Counted from the stretch's first letter, positions 1-12,342 are shown. The stretch is 64,000 bases of DNA from Serratia symbiotica (GCA_900380265.1 LR025083.1:806001-870000), one strand, 5' to 3'. Notes: a model not told the origin generated them from the letters alone. Numbers and translations: made by a program.

Positions 1-2900
1 CTAAGGTCCCGAATACTCAACCTAACTAAGTCTGACGAAGCAGTAATTTCTGGCAATTAAACTGATTGATAGTCGCTATTCCTAAGATTCCAGGGATACT
101 AAGGGTGTTATCGATTTTATTCAGTTTAAAAAGAAAGACGGATTGCATCCCTCCGGAGAAAATTAGGGATATAGGATGGTTAGTAAATACCCCTTATTTT
201 CTATTCTGGATAATCCAACTTGATAGGCAGTTGCCCGGATCGCTTTCTGTGGCACGCCGCACTACGATCAGTTTTGTGACTTGAAGAAAATTAATAGTTC
301 AATAAAATCGATGAAGGTACGGAAGTAGGTATAATGCTCCTGCATTAACATTTTCAGGGTATTGCTGTGATGCAGCAAGTATTGTTCCAGCAATTTAGAG
401 GTGCGTACTAAATATAGCGTAGTCGGACATCAACAGCCGATGTGTGCGTCTAGTCCACTGGATTAGTATTAATCAGCTTCCCCAGGGAAGCTGCCTGGAA
501 TAACAGGCGTTTAGTTGATGGAATAAACGACAGGCACTTTAAGATGCCTTCCGAGCCTAACTAGCCGTATAATAGACATGCCTACAATAAATTCGCAGCC
601 ATGCGGCTGCCTCCTCTATCCGGAGGAGCTGAGCTTAGTCATGGCATCATATCCTCTCCGCCCAGATTGGGCTGAGACCTCTACCTTAATCTGGTATTAT
701 ATCGGCTTACGCTGACGTGTAAATAACACGATTGAGATTGGCGGTTGTGTAAAGGTAAACCCACCGCAAACTTTTTGTGGTTAACTGAGAATATTACTTA
801 ATAAATTCCGCTGCCTTGTCTCTGTACCCTAAGTTACATACAATTGGCCTTAGCTGATTAATTGCATTGTTGACAGCAGGGCCGCTGGCGTGGTGTAAAG
901 CATTTTCAGAAGGGAGAAGTAACCTCTAGCGGAAGAAGTTAGGGCGGCTCCTTGAGGTGAGATGCTTTTCACCAGAGAGAGCGTTAGTCAGTGAGAATGT
1001 GTGTATCTGAATATAAACCAGGTAGGTTAGATAGAATTAGTAACGTGCAAGGGTTTCAACTTAGTATGCGGTCTAAACCATGTTCATTTTATTACCTGAG
1101 CTGAGGTCCTGGTTAGTGGTTTGGTGTATGGATAGGCTTTGCTGGCCTGCTACGGCCAAGTAACCACTATGCTGGTGAGGTAGGTTTCCACCTATTCCCG
1201 ATAGCGGGCAGGATAGCTGCTGATTAGTGTGCAGATACTTTGCATCTCGATTACTGTGAGCTGGTTAGATCGATCGTATTGCGGCAATCTATTACATAAA
1301 AATTAGGATTGGTGCTTGTTTTCTCACTCTTATTCTCTTTATTAATAGTATCGGTAGAACGCAAATACGGCAGTGTTAGTAGTTTTATCTGGTTGAGTCA
1401 GCATGATAAGATTTTATACCTTATAAAGTATGACTTTAGTATCGAACAATAAGTCTTGATTTACCCGCTACTACTGATAATTGTGCGCAGTGACTGTGAT
1501 AAGCGTGACGAGTTCTTTGTTACATCGGTCGCCTTTTGCAATCGAAGTGTTATGAACGTGTAACCAGATTATATCTGTTTTGAATAAATAGCAGCGAGCT
1601 CAGCTTAAAGATAAAGTGTGGCCACTCTCTCCCTATCAGTAAATTAGCAATGCTCTCTAAACACAGAGTAAGGGACAGTTGACTAGCACCACTGCTTACA
1701 ATCAGGACATTGTTACTGTGTGCATATGATGGTTGCATCACATATGATCTGTTCAGAAAGATGCTGAAGTTTATGTTAGCCTTTATAACAAGGCTTAAGG
1801 CAATGTCAGGGCTGTAACTAGATTAAAACCTATAGTGCTATTAAATTAAGTTTTATATGAGTTCTAAACTAATGAATCATTAAGAAATGCTCTATACCTT
1901 GCAGCAGGCGCTACAAGCAGAGAGATAAATCTGGGGAGAATTTATCTTACATCAGGTAATAGTTAACACATCAAGTTATTCTGTATCAGATCTGATGCAA
2001 GATAAGAAAAATTTTAGATAACTAGTAGTGTCTGACTAGACCAGGATGGTTTGCATCCTTTATCGCGTTTTGTAGCAGGCCACATCTTGGATAGGTGAAG
2101 GCATTTTATGAATGCCTATTCCCACTTGGTTTAACTAGTGATATAGTTTTGTTGTAACTTCCTTTTTTGAGGCACTCTCAAAAAAGAAAAAAGTGATTTA
2201 ATAGGAAAGAGGGTGCGCTCGATATCAAACGATGTGGATGTCAATAATACGGAAATTACGAAAGCGTTGTCCCATTAAAAAATCGCAGCCTGAGAAAGAA
2301 GGGTGTAGATGGGTATTTTTATTATTGAGTCGTTCTCTTTAACCACTTGTACTTACCTTAGAGATAACAGATTTACTCGGTGAGACTTACCTATCGTTAC
2401 TAGATAGTAAGTTCCGGTTGCTCTGGAAAGCCAGAAGAATAAAGCTAAGATGCCTAAGTATTAGATTAGAAAGAAATTGTGATTAATCGAAATAAAATCA
2501 GTTGTATAAGCAGCCAGTGGATGTAGATCATATATAACAGGTTTATATAGGTTACATTATTGATCTGTACACGAAAACAATTCTATTGGAAGATAATAAA
2601 TGTCAAAGACGTTTACAAAGAATCGTGACGAGACGTGCAATATCCGGCAATCACCCGCAGGGATAAGGAATACGGCATTAAGTTGTGAAGCTGAACTCTA
2701 GAAAGTAGGAGTTAGTTATAGTAGCAGAAAAGCAGTAATCACCGTGAAGAAAAGAGCTGAGAGGCATATCAAAAGTAAAAAAGTAATCTTGCTCAGAAAG
2801 ATTAGTTAATTGTTCTTAACTATACTTGAGTATATCAGTGATACATGATCCTGTGATCTATTGATTGTTTTGAGTAATAATCACCACAAGGCGGAAATAA
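1..2900. other. non-coding desert, nothing recognised
   Basis: I see no gene here. The only open frames are short (72 codons or fewer), lack convincing ribosome binding sites and match no family I know. By synteny with other Enterobacterales the region upstream of lepA should hold rpoE-rseABC and neighbours, but I cannot recover their motifs in this part. The DNA looks like long-decayed coding sequence: mixed composition, stops in every frame, no repeats of note. Confidence 0.6.
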
Positions 2901-3550
2901 CTTTCTAAGCAAACATTGAGTAAACTGGATGTGAATAAAGCTGCTGGCATTGATCCTTTAATAAAGGCAAATTCAGTGAATAATTAGCTGAGTATATCAA
3001 TGGCTTCAGGTGGTGCTGAAGCCTGGTTTTTATTTCCAAAAGTCAGGCTAGAATCACAGAAATCTAAAAGAGATCGGAAGTAGCATGCCAGTGTCTGGTT
3101 TGCACGAAGGATAAGTTAAAGCAGTTTAGTATCAGAATTATTGGAGTAAAATATATAGGTGCAGTTTCTGGCTTGCTTCCTGATTCATGGCAGGTGGAAG
3201 CTTTACATAACGAGAAAGGTCCGGGAAACAAACTTTCCGAAACTGTAAAAGAGTAGTTGTAAAGATAGATATTTATAAGTATTTTAACAAGAAAATAGAA
3301 TTGTCCAATTGATTAACGTGCTCAGGAAGGAAATAGCAGATTGCCTATTTTAAACGTGATTATAATAACTGCAAAAGTGCTACGAATAAGAAAATAATGC
3401 CACTTTATTTAGGGGCGTGTACGGTTTTATATTATTACTTGTCCCCGCCAATAGCTGTCTGTGCAAGTAATGCATCAATTAGTTTCTAAAATTTGCCATT
3501 CAGAGATATCGAAGGAAGGCCGGTGATAGTAGGTATACGGAGAATATAAT
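2900..3550 (+). pseudogene. relic of a group II intron-type reverse transcriptase
   Basis: Reading through stops and frame changes gives a series of reverse-transcriptase landmarks in the right order. NKAAGID at about 2934 resembles the NKGAxGID that opens the RT domain. VVVKIDIYKYFNK at 3253 resembles the motif with the first catalytic aspartate. LSPPIA at about 3439 resembles SPLLAN. Near 3503 there is a worn RYADD-like stretch. Spacing between landmarks is about 108, 61 and 20 codons, close to intact intron-encoded proteins for the first two and a little short for the last. The protein would have been a maturase/RT of a mobile group II intron; the window shows no intact RNA domains V or VI. 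Identification is by motif and spacing only. Confidence 0.6.
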
Positions 3551-6412
3551 ATGTACTTTAAATACTGGTATGAGCTAAAGCGCTTTTAAAGTTTGTTACT
3601 GAAATAATACAACATTTCCGTTTCCCATTTTGCAACGACAAATAATGATTCATTTAAGAAGGTTGCATAGTAGCTATAAGATCAGGCAATAGTAAATAAT
3701 ACCTAAACATTCAACTTTTTAGTATAACCGCTACAGTAAGAGTTGTTTAAAGAGATACTCTCACTAAGAGTTAGTATTAATAAAGGGTGATTTCAAGCAG
3801 CACTAAAAGCCGTAGAGATTCCCTATAAAGCAGCTCAACACCAACAGAAGAGAGACCTTGAACACGGTTATCAAGGTATAAGTAGATCACTTAATTATTA
3901 CGGAATGCATATAACAAAAATCCCAGATAGAAATTTATCAACCTGGGTTATTATACTAATTTAGAGACGGGTCAAATAGGTTTTGCTCGAATCTACTGAC
4001 ATGGCTCACATTAGATTTCTTTTGAACGCTAGAGAATCTATTGGAAGCAAATACTCATTTACTGTTTCATTTCCTGTTGAAAATGTCAGGGAAACTTATC
4101 TGTTTGGATCCGGTGTGCTATTTCCTCCAGTTCGGGCTTGACTAGCTTTTTATGTTGATTTTTGTGCTGGAGTTAAAGATACTAAAAAGTATCAAGAGAT
4201 AGCCACTATTATGGAATATAAGAGCGCCACCTTAGGTTAGTATATTCCGCGCACAGAAATTTATCGATACTAAAATTCAACAGAAAGTCTAGCGTTAGCA
4301 ATCGCGGATTATAAGAAGAGGCTTATAGCATGAATAAATATTTGCGCTTTGATCAATGGCTAGTGTTGAAATAAGGGGCGCTTAAGTTAACAGAGGCGAG
4401 ATTAAATACCTAAAAGCTTAGCAGAGTTATAAGTAAATAACTGATACGCTAGGCGTATCTGCACAAGCACTTATACATCTTGATATTGTCAATGCCATTG
4501 TTTGCTCACTTTGGCAAACCACAGTGAGGTGTTTTTCTTTCATTCTACAATCTTAGCCGTTCTCTCACACCTGGCAGAATATTCTATTCTGGCATTATCG
4601 GATAATAAATCACTCCGCTATTGTTAGCAGGAGATGGCAAGCTATCGCTTAAATAATTGTTCACATGGATGAGTTGCCACATGGAGTATGGGTGCTTGTT
4701 GAGGAATTAGTTATTTTAAAATCCGGTTGTAAGTCATGTATGCTGTACGGAAATCATATAGCAGATGCGCCTTTCCGATCGTTTACGTTAATCTTGACAA
4801 TTCAGAAATTATTACGATTTGTCGTTTCAGCTAGCATCCCAATTGCGGATCGTTACTCCAGACTGATCCCACTTGTTGGGCGCAGGGTGATTCCAGGGAT
4901 ATATGATCTGTATCTGAACAGATGAAGGCATAAAGCCGCCTTGACTCATCAATTGACTCGAGCTGGATGGTAAATACTATAATAGTACTAAGTGATATCT
5001 TTGTGGGATCAGAGCGGATCTTTGAATCTCGGTGCAGCGGGATGATCAACGCGGATTTGCGCTAGTTTTGTCGATTCACGTGACAGAGAGACAGTATGAA
5101 ATTAAGTTGTGTGACGGTTAGTTAGCTCACTGGTGGTTAAAATAGTGGCTAACCGCTTTATTTTGAAAGGGTCCTGAGTCGGTTTAAATCAGATTTATAG
5201 GGATTAATTACTCATCTCTTGCCTAAGAGCCGGCCTGCGCAAAGCAGGGCTCGCGTGATCTTTGTAATTGAAAGTCGTAATTTATATTAAACTCGGTCTG
5301 TGCAATAATAGAAAATTATTTTTTTGTCCGCGATCCTACTAGCTAGGTATATCGTAAACAATATTTCCTTTCAAATATCGCTTTAATGATAAAGCGTGTG
5401 CCACACTATTATTATGACTACGTGTGTAGTCCTATTTCGTTATAACTACAAATAGCAGATGCGGTAATTGCAATGCGCATTCTAGTTGCAGTATGGCTGT
5501 GTAAAATGAGCTGGTACCTTACCCACATTACCAATTTCCGTCACGCATTTATCAGGAATTTGATTTAAAGCTACCTATCGAGATGAGTATTGCAGAGGAT
5601 AGTTTGTGCTGCGTTCTGCAGCGGTAGTTTGTCTGATAGCGTTACTGGGAGCAATGCTCAGTTAGTAACCCTGATAAAATATTGGCTAAATGCTGATGCC
5701 TTTTTAGAACTAGACGCATTAGTTAAGTACAAGGTGGAGTTTGTTCAGGTATATAGCTTGGCTGCGTTTCGTAAAGAGGCTCACTACCAAGTAAACGTTT
5801 TAAAGATAAGTATATCAATAAGTTATATAAATAAGCAGGTGAGATACTCTCTGCTAATTTAACGTTATAATGTTGCTACCGTATTATAGAAATTTTAATC
5901 AACTATCTGTTGAGCTGGTTAGAGGTCTCTTGCTCTCTAATTTAGAGTATTGAATACTAGTAGGTTGTGTTGCTGGCTTTGCATGTTAATGTGGGTTAGT
6001 TGTGTCTTTATGTTGTTGTTGGCAATGCGTAATTCAGTAAAATCTAATCCCCCTGCCTATCAGGCTTGCAAAAGGACTAAAACATGTTAGCTTTATTCAT
6101 CCAATACTTGCACAGCATATTCATACAGACGATAGCCTACAATTAATTTTGAAATTCATTTATTGCTGCGAGCAGCAATTTTGGCTTGGTAATATCCTCT
6201 TTCATTAAATGAACTATCTGTAATAGCAAAGTCTGCATAATAGAATCCTTGCACTGCACCGATTGCTAGGTTTTTAGTGCTATGGTATGTAGAATGCAGA
6301 AATTCAAGCAGAAGACGCTAAATCAAGCAGAAGGTGCTTAAGTCTAGTTTAGATTAATACGGATTATATAGGCGAGTAATTCAAAAATGCAAATGAATAA
6401 ATATTCCATAAA
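3551..6412. other. decayed DNA upstream of lepA, possible rse traces
   Basis: No intact gene. Two short stretches could be worn remnants of the sigma-E regulatory genes expected here. At 4665-4925 a frame contains KSGCKSC followed by a hydrophobic LIPLVG, reminiscent of the cysteine motif and membrane part of RseC. At 5590 a frame opens MQRIVCAAFCSGSLSDS, which shares spacing with the RseA start (A8, G12, D16, S17). The two readings conflict with the usual order rseA-rseB-rseC, so at most one is right. The rest is unassigned. Confidence 0.3.
4505..4540 (+). terminator. possible rho-independent terminator
   Basis: A 10-bp stem with one mismatch (CTCACTTTGG / CCACAGTGAG) and a 4-base loop is followed after two bases by a run of five T and further T-rich sequence. 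The geometry fits an intrinsic terminator for + strand transcription. It lies in decayed DNA, so it may be a leftover of a lost gene. Confidence 0.4.
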
Positions 6413-8212
6413 ATGAAATACATAAGAAACTTTTCTATCATTGCTCATGTCAACCATGGCAAGTCGACACTATCTGACCGTATTATCGAAATTTGTGGTG
6501 GTTTAACTGAGCGTGAGATGGCTGAGCAGGTGCTGGATTCAATGGATCTGGAACGCGAGCGAGGTATTACCATCAAAGCGCAAAGCGTGACGTTACATTA
6601 TTCTGCACTAGACGGCCAAACTTACCAGCTGAATTTTATCGACACCCCAGGCCACGTTGACTTCTCATATGAAGTTTCCCGTTCTCTTTCGGCCTGTGAG
6701 GGGGCACTGCTGGTTGTAGATGCAGGACAGGGCGTAGAAGCCCAAACTCTAGCCAACTGTTACACTGCATTAGCTATGGATCTGGAAGTAGTGCCGGTAT
6801 TAAACAAAGTTGATCTCCCGGCTGCCAATCCCGATCTTGTTGCAGAAGAAATTGAAGACATTATTGGTATCGATGCGACTGATGCGGCGCGTTGCTCGGC
6901 AAAAACTGGAGCAGGTGTTCCTGAAATGCTAGAGCGTCTAGTGCGTGAGATTCCACCACCGCAAGGCGATCCAGAAGCATCGTTGCAGGCACTAATTATT
7001 GACTCTTGGTTTGATAATTACCTTGGCGTAGTTTCTTTAGTGCGTATTAAGAATGGTACCTTGAATAAGAATGACAAGATCAAGGTGATGAGTACCTCTC
7101 AAATCTATAATGTCGATCGTCTAGGTATATTGACACCGAAACGCATCGATTCTGATGTACTGTACTGCGGTGAAGTAGGGTGGCTAGCTTGTGCGATTAA
7201 AGATATCCGGGGTGCCCCAGTGGGTGATACCTTGACGTCGGCGCGTCAGCCTGCGTCCCAGGCTTTACCAGGCTTTACAAAAGTAAATCAGCAAGTTTAT
7301 GCTGGTTTGTTCCCGATTAGGTCCGATGACTACGAAGCTTTTCGAGTAGCTCTGGGAAAGCTAAGTCTTAATGATGCCTCATTATTCTATGAACCGGAGA
7401 GTTCAACCGCACTAGGTCTCGGATTTCGCTGTGGCTTCCTTGGCCTGCTTCACATGGAAATCACTCATGAACGTCTAGAGCGTGAATACGATCTGGAACT
7501 GATCACTTCCGCACCAACGGTAGTGTATCAAGTGGAAACAATGAGTAAAGAGATTCTATACATTGACAGTCCGTCTAAGTTTCCGCCGATGCATAACATT
7601 CAGGAAGTACGTGAGCCGATAGCCGAGTGTCACATGTTGATGCCGGAGGAGTTTTTAGGCAATGTCATCACGTTATGTATCGCAAAGCGCGGTGTTCAGA
7701 CTAACATGGTTTATCACGGCAAACAGGTGGCGTTAACCTACGAGATCCCCATGTCGGAAGTAGTGCTCGATTTTTTTGACTGTCTGCAGTCTACTTCACG
7801 TGGCTATGCATCACTAGATTATACGTTTAAACGCTTTCAGGTCTCTGAAATGGTGCGTGTCGATGTGTTTATCAATAATGAGCGTGTGGATGCATTAGCG
7901 CTCATCACTCACCGTAACAACGCTCAGTACTGTGGACGAGAATTGGTGGAGAAGATGAAAGCACTCATTCCACGTCAGCAGTTTGACATTGCGATCCAGG
8001 CAGCGATCGGTACACATATCATCGCACGGGCCACTATAAAGCAACTGCGTAAAAATGTGCTGGCGAAATGTTATGGCGGAGACGTAAGCCGTAAGAAGAA
8101 ACTGCTAAAGAAACAAAAAGACGGCAAGAAACGTATGAAGCAGGTAGGCAATGTCGCACTCCCACAGGAGGCATTCCTGGCTATTTTCCATGTAGGTAAA
8201 GAGAGAAAGTAA
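6413..8212 (+). CDS. lepA: translation elongation factor 4 (LepA)
   Basis: A ribosome-associated translational GTPase that acts on stalled or mis-translocated ribosomes and influences initiation and 30S assembly; cytoplasmic and membrane-associated. The 599-residue length is standard. The GTPase domain has RERGIT (G2), DTPGHVDF (G3), NKVD (G4) and SAK (G5), followed by EF-G-like domains and the basic LepA C-terminal domain ending in HVGK. The P-loop reads AHVNHGKS where the family has AHIDHGKS, so an aspartate conserved across this GTPase group is asparagine here. The start ATG matches the family N-terminus ([12 protein letters not shown]); no strong Shine-Dalgarno is visible. It opens the lepA-lepB-rnc-era cluster, with 31 bases before lepB. 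Confidence 0.97.
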   Translation: MKYIRNFSIIAHVNHGKSTLSDRIIEICGGLTEREMAEQVLDSMDLERERGITIKAQSVTLHYSALDGQTYQLNFIDTPGHVDFSYEVSRSLSACEGALLVVDAGQGVEAQTLANCYTALAMDLEVVPVLNKVDLPAANPDLVAEEIEDIIGIDATDAARCSAKTGAGVPEMLERLVREIPPPQGDPEASLQALIIDSWFDNYLGVVSLVRIKNGTLNKNDKIKVMSTSQIYNVDRLGILTPKRIDSDVLYCGEVGWLACAIKDIRGAPVGDTLTSARQPASQALPGFTKVNQQVYAGLFPIRSDDYEAFRVALGKLSLNDASLFYEPESSTALGLGFRCGFLGLLHMEITHERLEREYDLELITSAPTVVYQVETMSKEILYIDSPSKFPPMHNIQEVREPIAECHMLMPEEFLGNVITLCIAKRGVQTNMVYHGKQVALTYEIPMSEVVLDFFDCLQSTSRGYASLDYTFKRFQVSEMVRVDVFINNERVDALALITHRNNAQYCGRELVEKMKALIPRQQFDIAIQAAIGTHIIARATIKQLRKNVLAKCYGGDVSRKKKLLKKQKDGKKRMKQVGNVALPQEAFLAIFHVGKERK

Positions 8213-8243
8213 GAGTAATAAGCACACGTAATGAGGCACTACC

Positions 8244-9206
8244 ATGGCGAATATGTTTTCTATCATGCTGGCATCAGCAACGCTAATAACTGGAATCATC
8301 TGGTGTTATCAGCGTCTTGAATGGCTGCATGCCTATCGGGATAAAACTGTTACCGACAATATAGATAATACTAAGTTAGTGATCGTGGCTAAGCATGTAG
8401 CAGGTTGGGTGGACAACACCGCATCTGTTTTCCCGTTATTGCTATTGGTGTTTGTTGTCCGTTCGTTTATCTACGAACCCTTTCAGATCCCATCTGCTTC
8501 AATGATGCCGACGCTGCTAATTGGAGATTTTATTTTAGTGGAGAAATATGCGTATGGAATTAAGGATCCTATTACTCAAACCACGCTAATTAATACCGGA
8601 CATCCGCGACGTGGTGATATTGCAGTATTTAAATATCCGCTGAATCCGAAACTAGATTATATCAAACGTGTTATCGGCTTGCAGGGTGATCGCATTACAT
8701 ATGATCCGATGGATAACCGTTTAGCCGTTCAGCCCTCTTGCGAGGGTGGTCAGTCTTGCGATAAACCGTTTGTAGTCACTTACAATAATGTTCAGCCAAG
8801 TGATTTTGTACAATTGTTTAGTCATAGCGGTGTGAGTGAGGGCAGTAACGGTTTGTATCAGATCCCGTTGAGTCAAAATGTGCCTCAGAACGGCATTCGC
8901 CTACGAGCGCGACAGGAAACGCTAGGTGACGTGACTCACTCTATTTTAAGTGTACCAGGCACAAGGGAGCAGGTGATCTATTACTACAAACAGCCAGGTC
9001 AACCGTTAGCAGAATGGGTTGTGCCGGCTGGGCATTATTTCATGATGGGCGATAATCGTGACAACAGCGCTGACAGCCGCTATTGGGGGTTTGTACAGGA
9101 GAAATATTTGGTAGGTAAAGCTATCGGTATCTGGATGAGTTTTGAAAAGCAGGAAGGCGAATGGCCCACCGGAGTAAGATTTAGTCGGGTGGGTGGAATT
9201 CATTAA
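8244..9206 (+). CDS. lepB: signal peptidase I (LepB)
   Basis: Cleaves signal peptides from proteins exported by Sec or Tat; inner-membrane serine-lysine protease facing the periplasm. It has 320 residues against 324 in E. coli. An N-terminal membrane segment (about 3-22) and a second around 58-76 precede the catalytic domain. The nucleophile motif reads IPSASMMPT, the general-base lysine lies in DYIKRVIG, and the box MMGDNRDNSADSRYWG is intact. An ATGAGG Shine-Dalgarno-like element lies just before the start. It follows lepA as in other Enterobacterales. Keeping it fits with retained BamB, which needs Sec export, although lipoproteins themselves use LspA. Confidence 0.97.
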   Translation: MANMFSIMLASATLITGIIWCYQRLEWLHAYRDKTVTDNIDNTKLVIVAKHVAGWVDNTASVFPLLLLVFVVRSFIYEPFQIPSASMMPTLLIGDFILVEKYAYGIKDPITQTTLINTGHPRRGDIAVFKYPLNPKLDYIKRVIGLQGDRITYDPMDNRLAVQPSCEGGQSCDKPFVVTYNNVQPSDFVQLFSHSGVSEGSNGLYQIPLSQNVPQNGIRLRARQETLGDVTHSILSVPGTREQVIYYYKQPGQPLAEWVVPAGHYFMMGDNRDNSADSRYWGFVQEKYLVGKAIGIWMSFEKQEGEWPTGVRFSRVGGIH

Positions 9207-9413
9207 TTTCTAATTTATACTTACAATAGATACGTACAGTGGACGTAAACATAGCATTATTTTCTAACGCCATGTTGTATATCTTTTGGAGAGAAAGATA
9301 GGGTCCTTGTAGGTAGTAACTATCAGCTTAATGGCTTTGGATTGGCTTTTTGTAAATTAAGCGTGTTCTTTATTTGGTAAGTTTCTTATGTATTCTTGAT
9401 CTATTGGTAACGC

Positions 9414-10094
9414 ATGAACCCACTTGTAATCAGCAAGCTTCAGCGGAAGCTAGGCTATACGTTTCAACAGCAAGAGCTATTACTGCTCGCTTTGACTCAT
9501 CGCAGCGCCAGTAGTAAACACAATGAACGCCTTGAGTTTTTGGGTGACTCCATTCTTAGCTTTGTCATCGCTAACACGCTCTATCAGCGTTTCCCTCATA
9601 TAGATGAGGGTGATATGAGCCGCATGCGAGCTACATTGGTACGTGGTCACACTTTAGCTGAGATGGCACGTGAGTTTGATTTAGGTGAATGTTTGCTACT
9701 TGGTCCGGGAGAATTAAAAAGTGGTGGCTCTCGTCGCGAGTCAATTCTAGCAGATACGGTGGAGGCATTGATTGGTGGTGTGTTCCTAGATAGTGATATG
9801 CAGTGTGTTGAGCGTCTAATATTGGACTGGTATCTTAGACGATTAGACGAAATTAGGCCAGGGGATAAGCAGAAGGATCCAAAAACTCGCTTACAGGAGC
9901 TGTTACAGGGCCGCCATTTACCTTTACCTTCTTATCTAGTAGTAGAAGTTCGCGGTGAAGCACACGATCAGGAGTTTACTATCAACTGTCAGGTGAGTGC
10001 ATTGAGCGAGGCTGTAATAGGCATAGGTTCAAGCCGCCGAAAAGCTGAGCAGGCGGCAGCGGAGCAAACGCTAAAAAAGCTGGAGCTTGAATGA
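9414..10094 (+). CDS. rnc: ribonuclease III
   Basis: Double-strand-specific endoribonuclease that processes the 30S rRNA precursor and some mRNAs. Full length, 226 residues, same as E. coli. The nuclease signature [11 protein letters not shown] is intact, as is the metal-binding glutamate in [10 protein letters not shown], and the C-terminal double-stranded RNA-binding domain ends in [19 protein letters not shown]. The stop overlaps the era start by 4 bases (ATGA), suggesting translational coupling with the ribosome-assembly GTPase. A 207-bp spacer separates it from lepB, with no recognisable gene in it. Confidence 0.97.
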   Translation: MNPLVISKLQRKLGYTFQQQELLLLALTHRSASSKHNERLEFLGDSILSFVIANTLYQRFPHIDEGDMSRMRATLVRGHTLAEMAREFDLGECLLLGPGELKSGGSRRESILADTVEALIGGVFLDSDMQCVERLILDWYLRRLDEIRPGDKQKDPKTRLQELLQGRHLPLPSYLVVEVRGEAHDQEFTINCQVSALSEAVIGIGSSRRKAEQAAAEQTLKKLELE

Positions 10095-10996
10095 GTCAAG
10101 AAAAACAACATTGCGGTATCATTGCGATAGTTGGTCGCCCGAATGTCGGGAAATCCACATTGCTAAACCAGCTAGTGGGTCAAAAAGTTTCCATTACCTC
10201 CTGTAAACCACAGACAACACGTCATTGTATAATTGGTATTGAGACTGAAGGCGTTTATCAGGCTATATATGTTGACACTCCTGGGTTGCATATTAATGGG
10301 AACAGTACTATCAGCCGTTTGATGAATCGTGTAGCCTGCAGTTTGATTACTGATGTTGAAGTAGTGATATTTGTAGTAGAAGGTACTAACTGGACTGCTG
10401 ACGATGGAATGATCCTCAATAAGCTGAGACGACTGAAATTTCCAGTATTGCTGGTGATAAATAAAGTTGATTGTTTAACCGATAAATCAAAGCTGCTACC
10501 GCATATCAGATTTCTCAGCCAGCAGATGCACTTTTTTGATTTAGTTCCGATTTCTGCTAAACAAGGGATGAATATTGACACTATAGCTACTATAGTGCAC
10601 AGATTATTGCCTCAATCAGAACACCTTTTCCCAGACGATTATATTACCGCTTGTTCCCATCGCTTCTTAGCATCGGAAATAATCCGTGAGAAGCTGATGC
10701 GTTTTTTAGGTCAAGAATTGCCGTATTTAGTAACGGTTGAAATCGAACAGTTTGTTCTGAACAAACAAGGCTGTCACAACATACACGCCCTGATACTAGT
10801 TGAGCGCGATAGCCAGAAGAAAATTGTAATTGGGACAAAGGGATCGAAAATAAAAAGTATCGGCATTGAAGCTAGACAAGATATGGAAAAGATGTTCGAC
10901 ACTATAGTGAATCTTGAATTGTGGGTGAAAGTGAAATCCAGCTGGGTAGACGGCAAGCATGCGCTACGTAGTCTGGGCTACGTTGACTATCTTTAG
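10091..10996 (+). CDS. era: GTPase Era
   Basis: Essential GTPase that binds the 3' end of 16S rRNA and helps 30S maturation. 301 residues, full length. G1 is [10 protein letters not shown]3 DTPG, G4 NKVD, and the KH domain loop reads [13 protein letters not shown]. The end ([11 protein letters not shown]) matches the family. Divergence from E. coli is higher in the G-domain middle (residues 80-170) than in RNase III, but no functional motif is lost. Coupled to rnc by a 4-base overlap. The next gene in the ancestral operon, recO, is dead. Confidence 0.97.
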   Translation: MSQEKQHCGIIAIVGRPNVGKSTLLNQLVGQKVSITSCKPQTTRHCIIGIETEGVYQAIYVDTPGLHINGNSTISRLMNRVACSLITDVEVVIFVVEGTNWTADDGMILNKLRRLKFPVLLVINKVDCLTDKSKLLPHIRFLSQQMHFFDLVPISAKQGMNIDTIATIVHRLLPQSEHLFPDDYITACSHRFLASEIIREKLMRFLGQELPYLVTVEIEQFVLNKQGCHNIHALILVERDSQKKIVIGTKGSKIKSIGIEARQDMEKMFDTIVNLELWVKVKSSWVDGKHALRSLGYVDYL

Positions 10997-11009
10997 TAAA
11001 GTACTCTAA

Positions 11010-11560
11010 TATCTTCCTTGGAGCATGTTTTGGCCAGCATGAATGAGGTGTGTGGCTTAACGCAGATTGATTGATAGACCTGTTTCAAAATGCAGGTGTA
11101 TGATTTCCTGGTTGCGCAGTTAACTATATAAAGTAAATAGTTTTCCTTCCATTTCTCCGCAGCGTCATAATGGGGTGTGTCGTATATTACATGTACATAT
11201 ACTGTTGTCCCACTTATTGCAACTGGACCCGCATTGCGCTGCGTTATGTTCCGATTGTCTTGAGTATTTGAAGAGTTTAAAAGAGTGTTGGAAAGGAAGC
11301 GTATTGGCAGGAGTATGTGGCCAGTCAGTTTGAACTAGCTGTGTCTTAATCAGCTGAGTTCCAGAGTTGATTTAGTATTTGTCAGGACGGAAGAACATAT
11401 TCTATATGGCTATGTTACTATAGCTGCCAAGCATTGTAGTTGTCTAGTTCTAAAACCCGTGCTACCGCAGATTTGAGTTATTGAAAGCCGAGGTAGCGGG
11501 TTTCTAGCCTCTGCGCAAATAATTAGATACATCGGGTGATGATCTCTAATTTTCTTCTGT
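11010..11560 (+). pseudogene. recO: recO, decayed recombination mediator
   Basis: The space between era and pdxJ is where recO belongs. At 11232-11279 the translation HCAALCSDCLEYLKSL aligns with the RecO stretch xxSALFFDYLHCIQSL. Further on, about 11322-11340, SQFELAVS matches RRFELALL, followed by degraded sequence with the right spacing to the GxGVNF region. The opening bases after era translate WRACFGQH, like GWQRAFVLH. Many stops and frame changes make it a pseudogene. RecO would load RecA at gaps; its loss is common in reduced genomes. Confidence 0.75.
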
Positions 11561-11616
11561 AAGCAGTGTAGTCAAAATATAACCTTCTGATGCTGGGATT
11601 GTTTTTATAGGATATC

Positions 11617-12315
11617 GTGGCTCATTCAGTGCTAGGGTGCATTAGCGATTATATTGGTATATCGCGCAACATCTCTGGAACCCGATGTCCAGTTCTAGTT
11701 TATACGGCATTAATTGCTAAACAGGCAGGAGTCGATGACTGTATCGTCCAACTGAGTGAGGATTCCCGCTATATCTTTGATCAGAATACATGTATCTCAC
11801 GGAAGACTATCAAGATATGAATAAAGTTAGAAAATAGTAGTGATTAATGAGATACTAGGTATCGGTATTTAACTGAAAATAACAGTTCACTACCTGCATT
11901 GGACAAAACTACAAAATGATCACTGCAGGTCGCTTTGACCTTAGCGTAAAACTAGAAAATAGGAAAACGATAAAGTACTTGGCTTCATCTGGTATATGGC
12001 GTAGCTGTTTATAGGCGGAATCCAGCGACAGATTGACACAGTACTGGTTGGTTTTACAGTCTATATTAAAATTTATATCGATGCTTATGGCATCGCTGGA
12101 AACGAGATAGCAGTAAAGGATGGAGGTACACTGCATGTTGATATTCATCACCTACACTGCGACTAAAAAGGTAAAGCTCCATGCTAGTCATGAGTTCACC
12201 TGTTCCAATAGTGAACTCATTGGTGCAGTATCAGGAATATACGTGTTGAATATTGTCCCTAACTATCAACTAGGCAGAGATAACCAGTTTTCCTACAGCG
12301 TAGGAATGAGGTGAC
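11617..12315 (+). pseudogene. pdxJ: pdxJ, decayed pyridoxine 5'-phosphate synthase
   Basis: The first 67 codons from 11617 remain open and align with PdxJ: AKQAGVDDCIVQLSEDSR against AEQAGADGITVHLREDRR. A stop follows at 11818. Later pieces in other frames still match: MITAGRFDLSV near 11913 against the TEGGLDVAG region, and IFITYTATKK near 12139 against IEIHTGCYAD. PdxJ makes pyridoxine 5'-phosphate in the de novo vitamin B6 pathway. It sits between dead recO and live acpS, its usual place. Two PLP enzymes (IscS, GlyA) stay intact in this window, so B6 is probably imported. Confidence 0.88.
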
Positions 12316-12342
12316 ACTGCTGATGTGGGAAGCTTCTCGTTA

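Noticed and set aside
3405-3425. Bases resembling the 3' strand of group II intron domain V
   Set aside because: It falls inside the RT-coding relic rather than after it, and the partner strand is missing.
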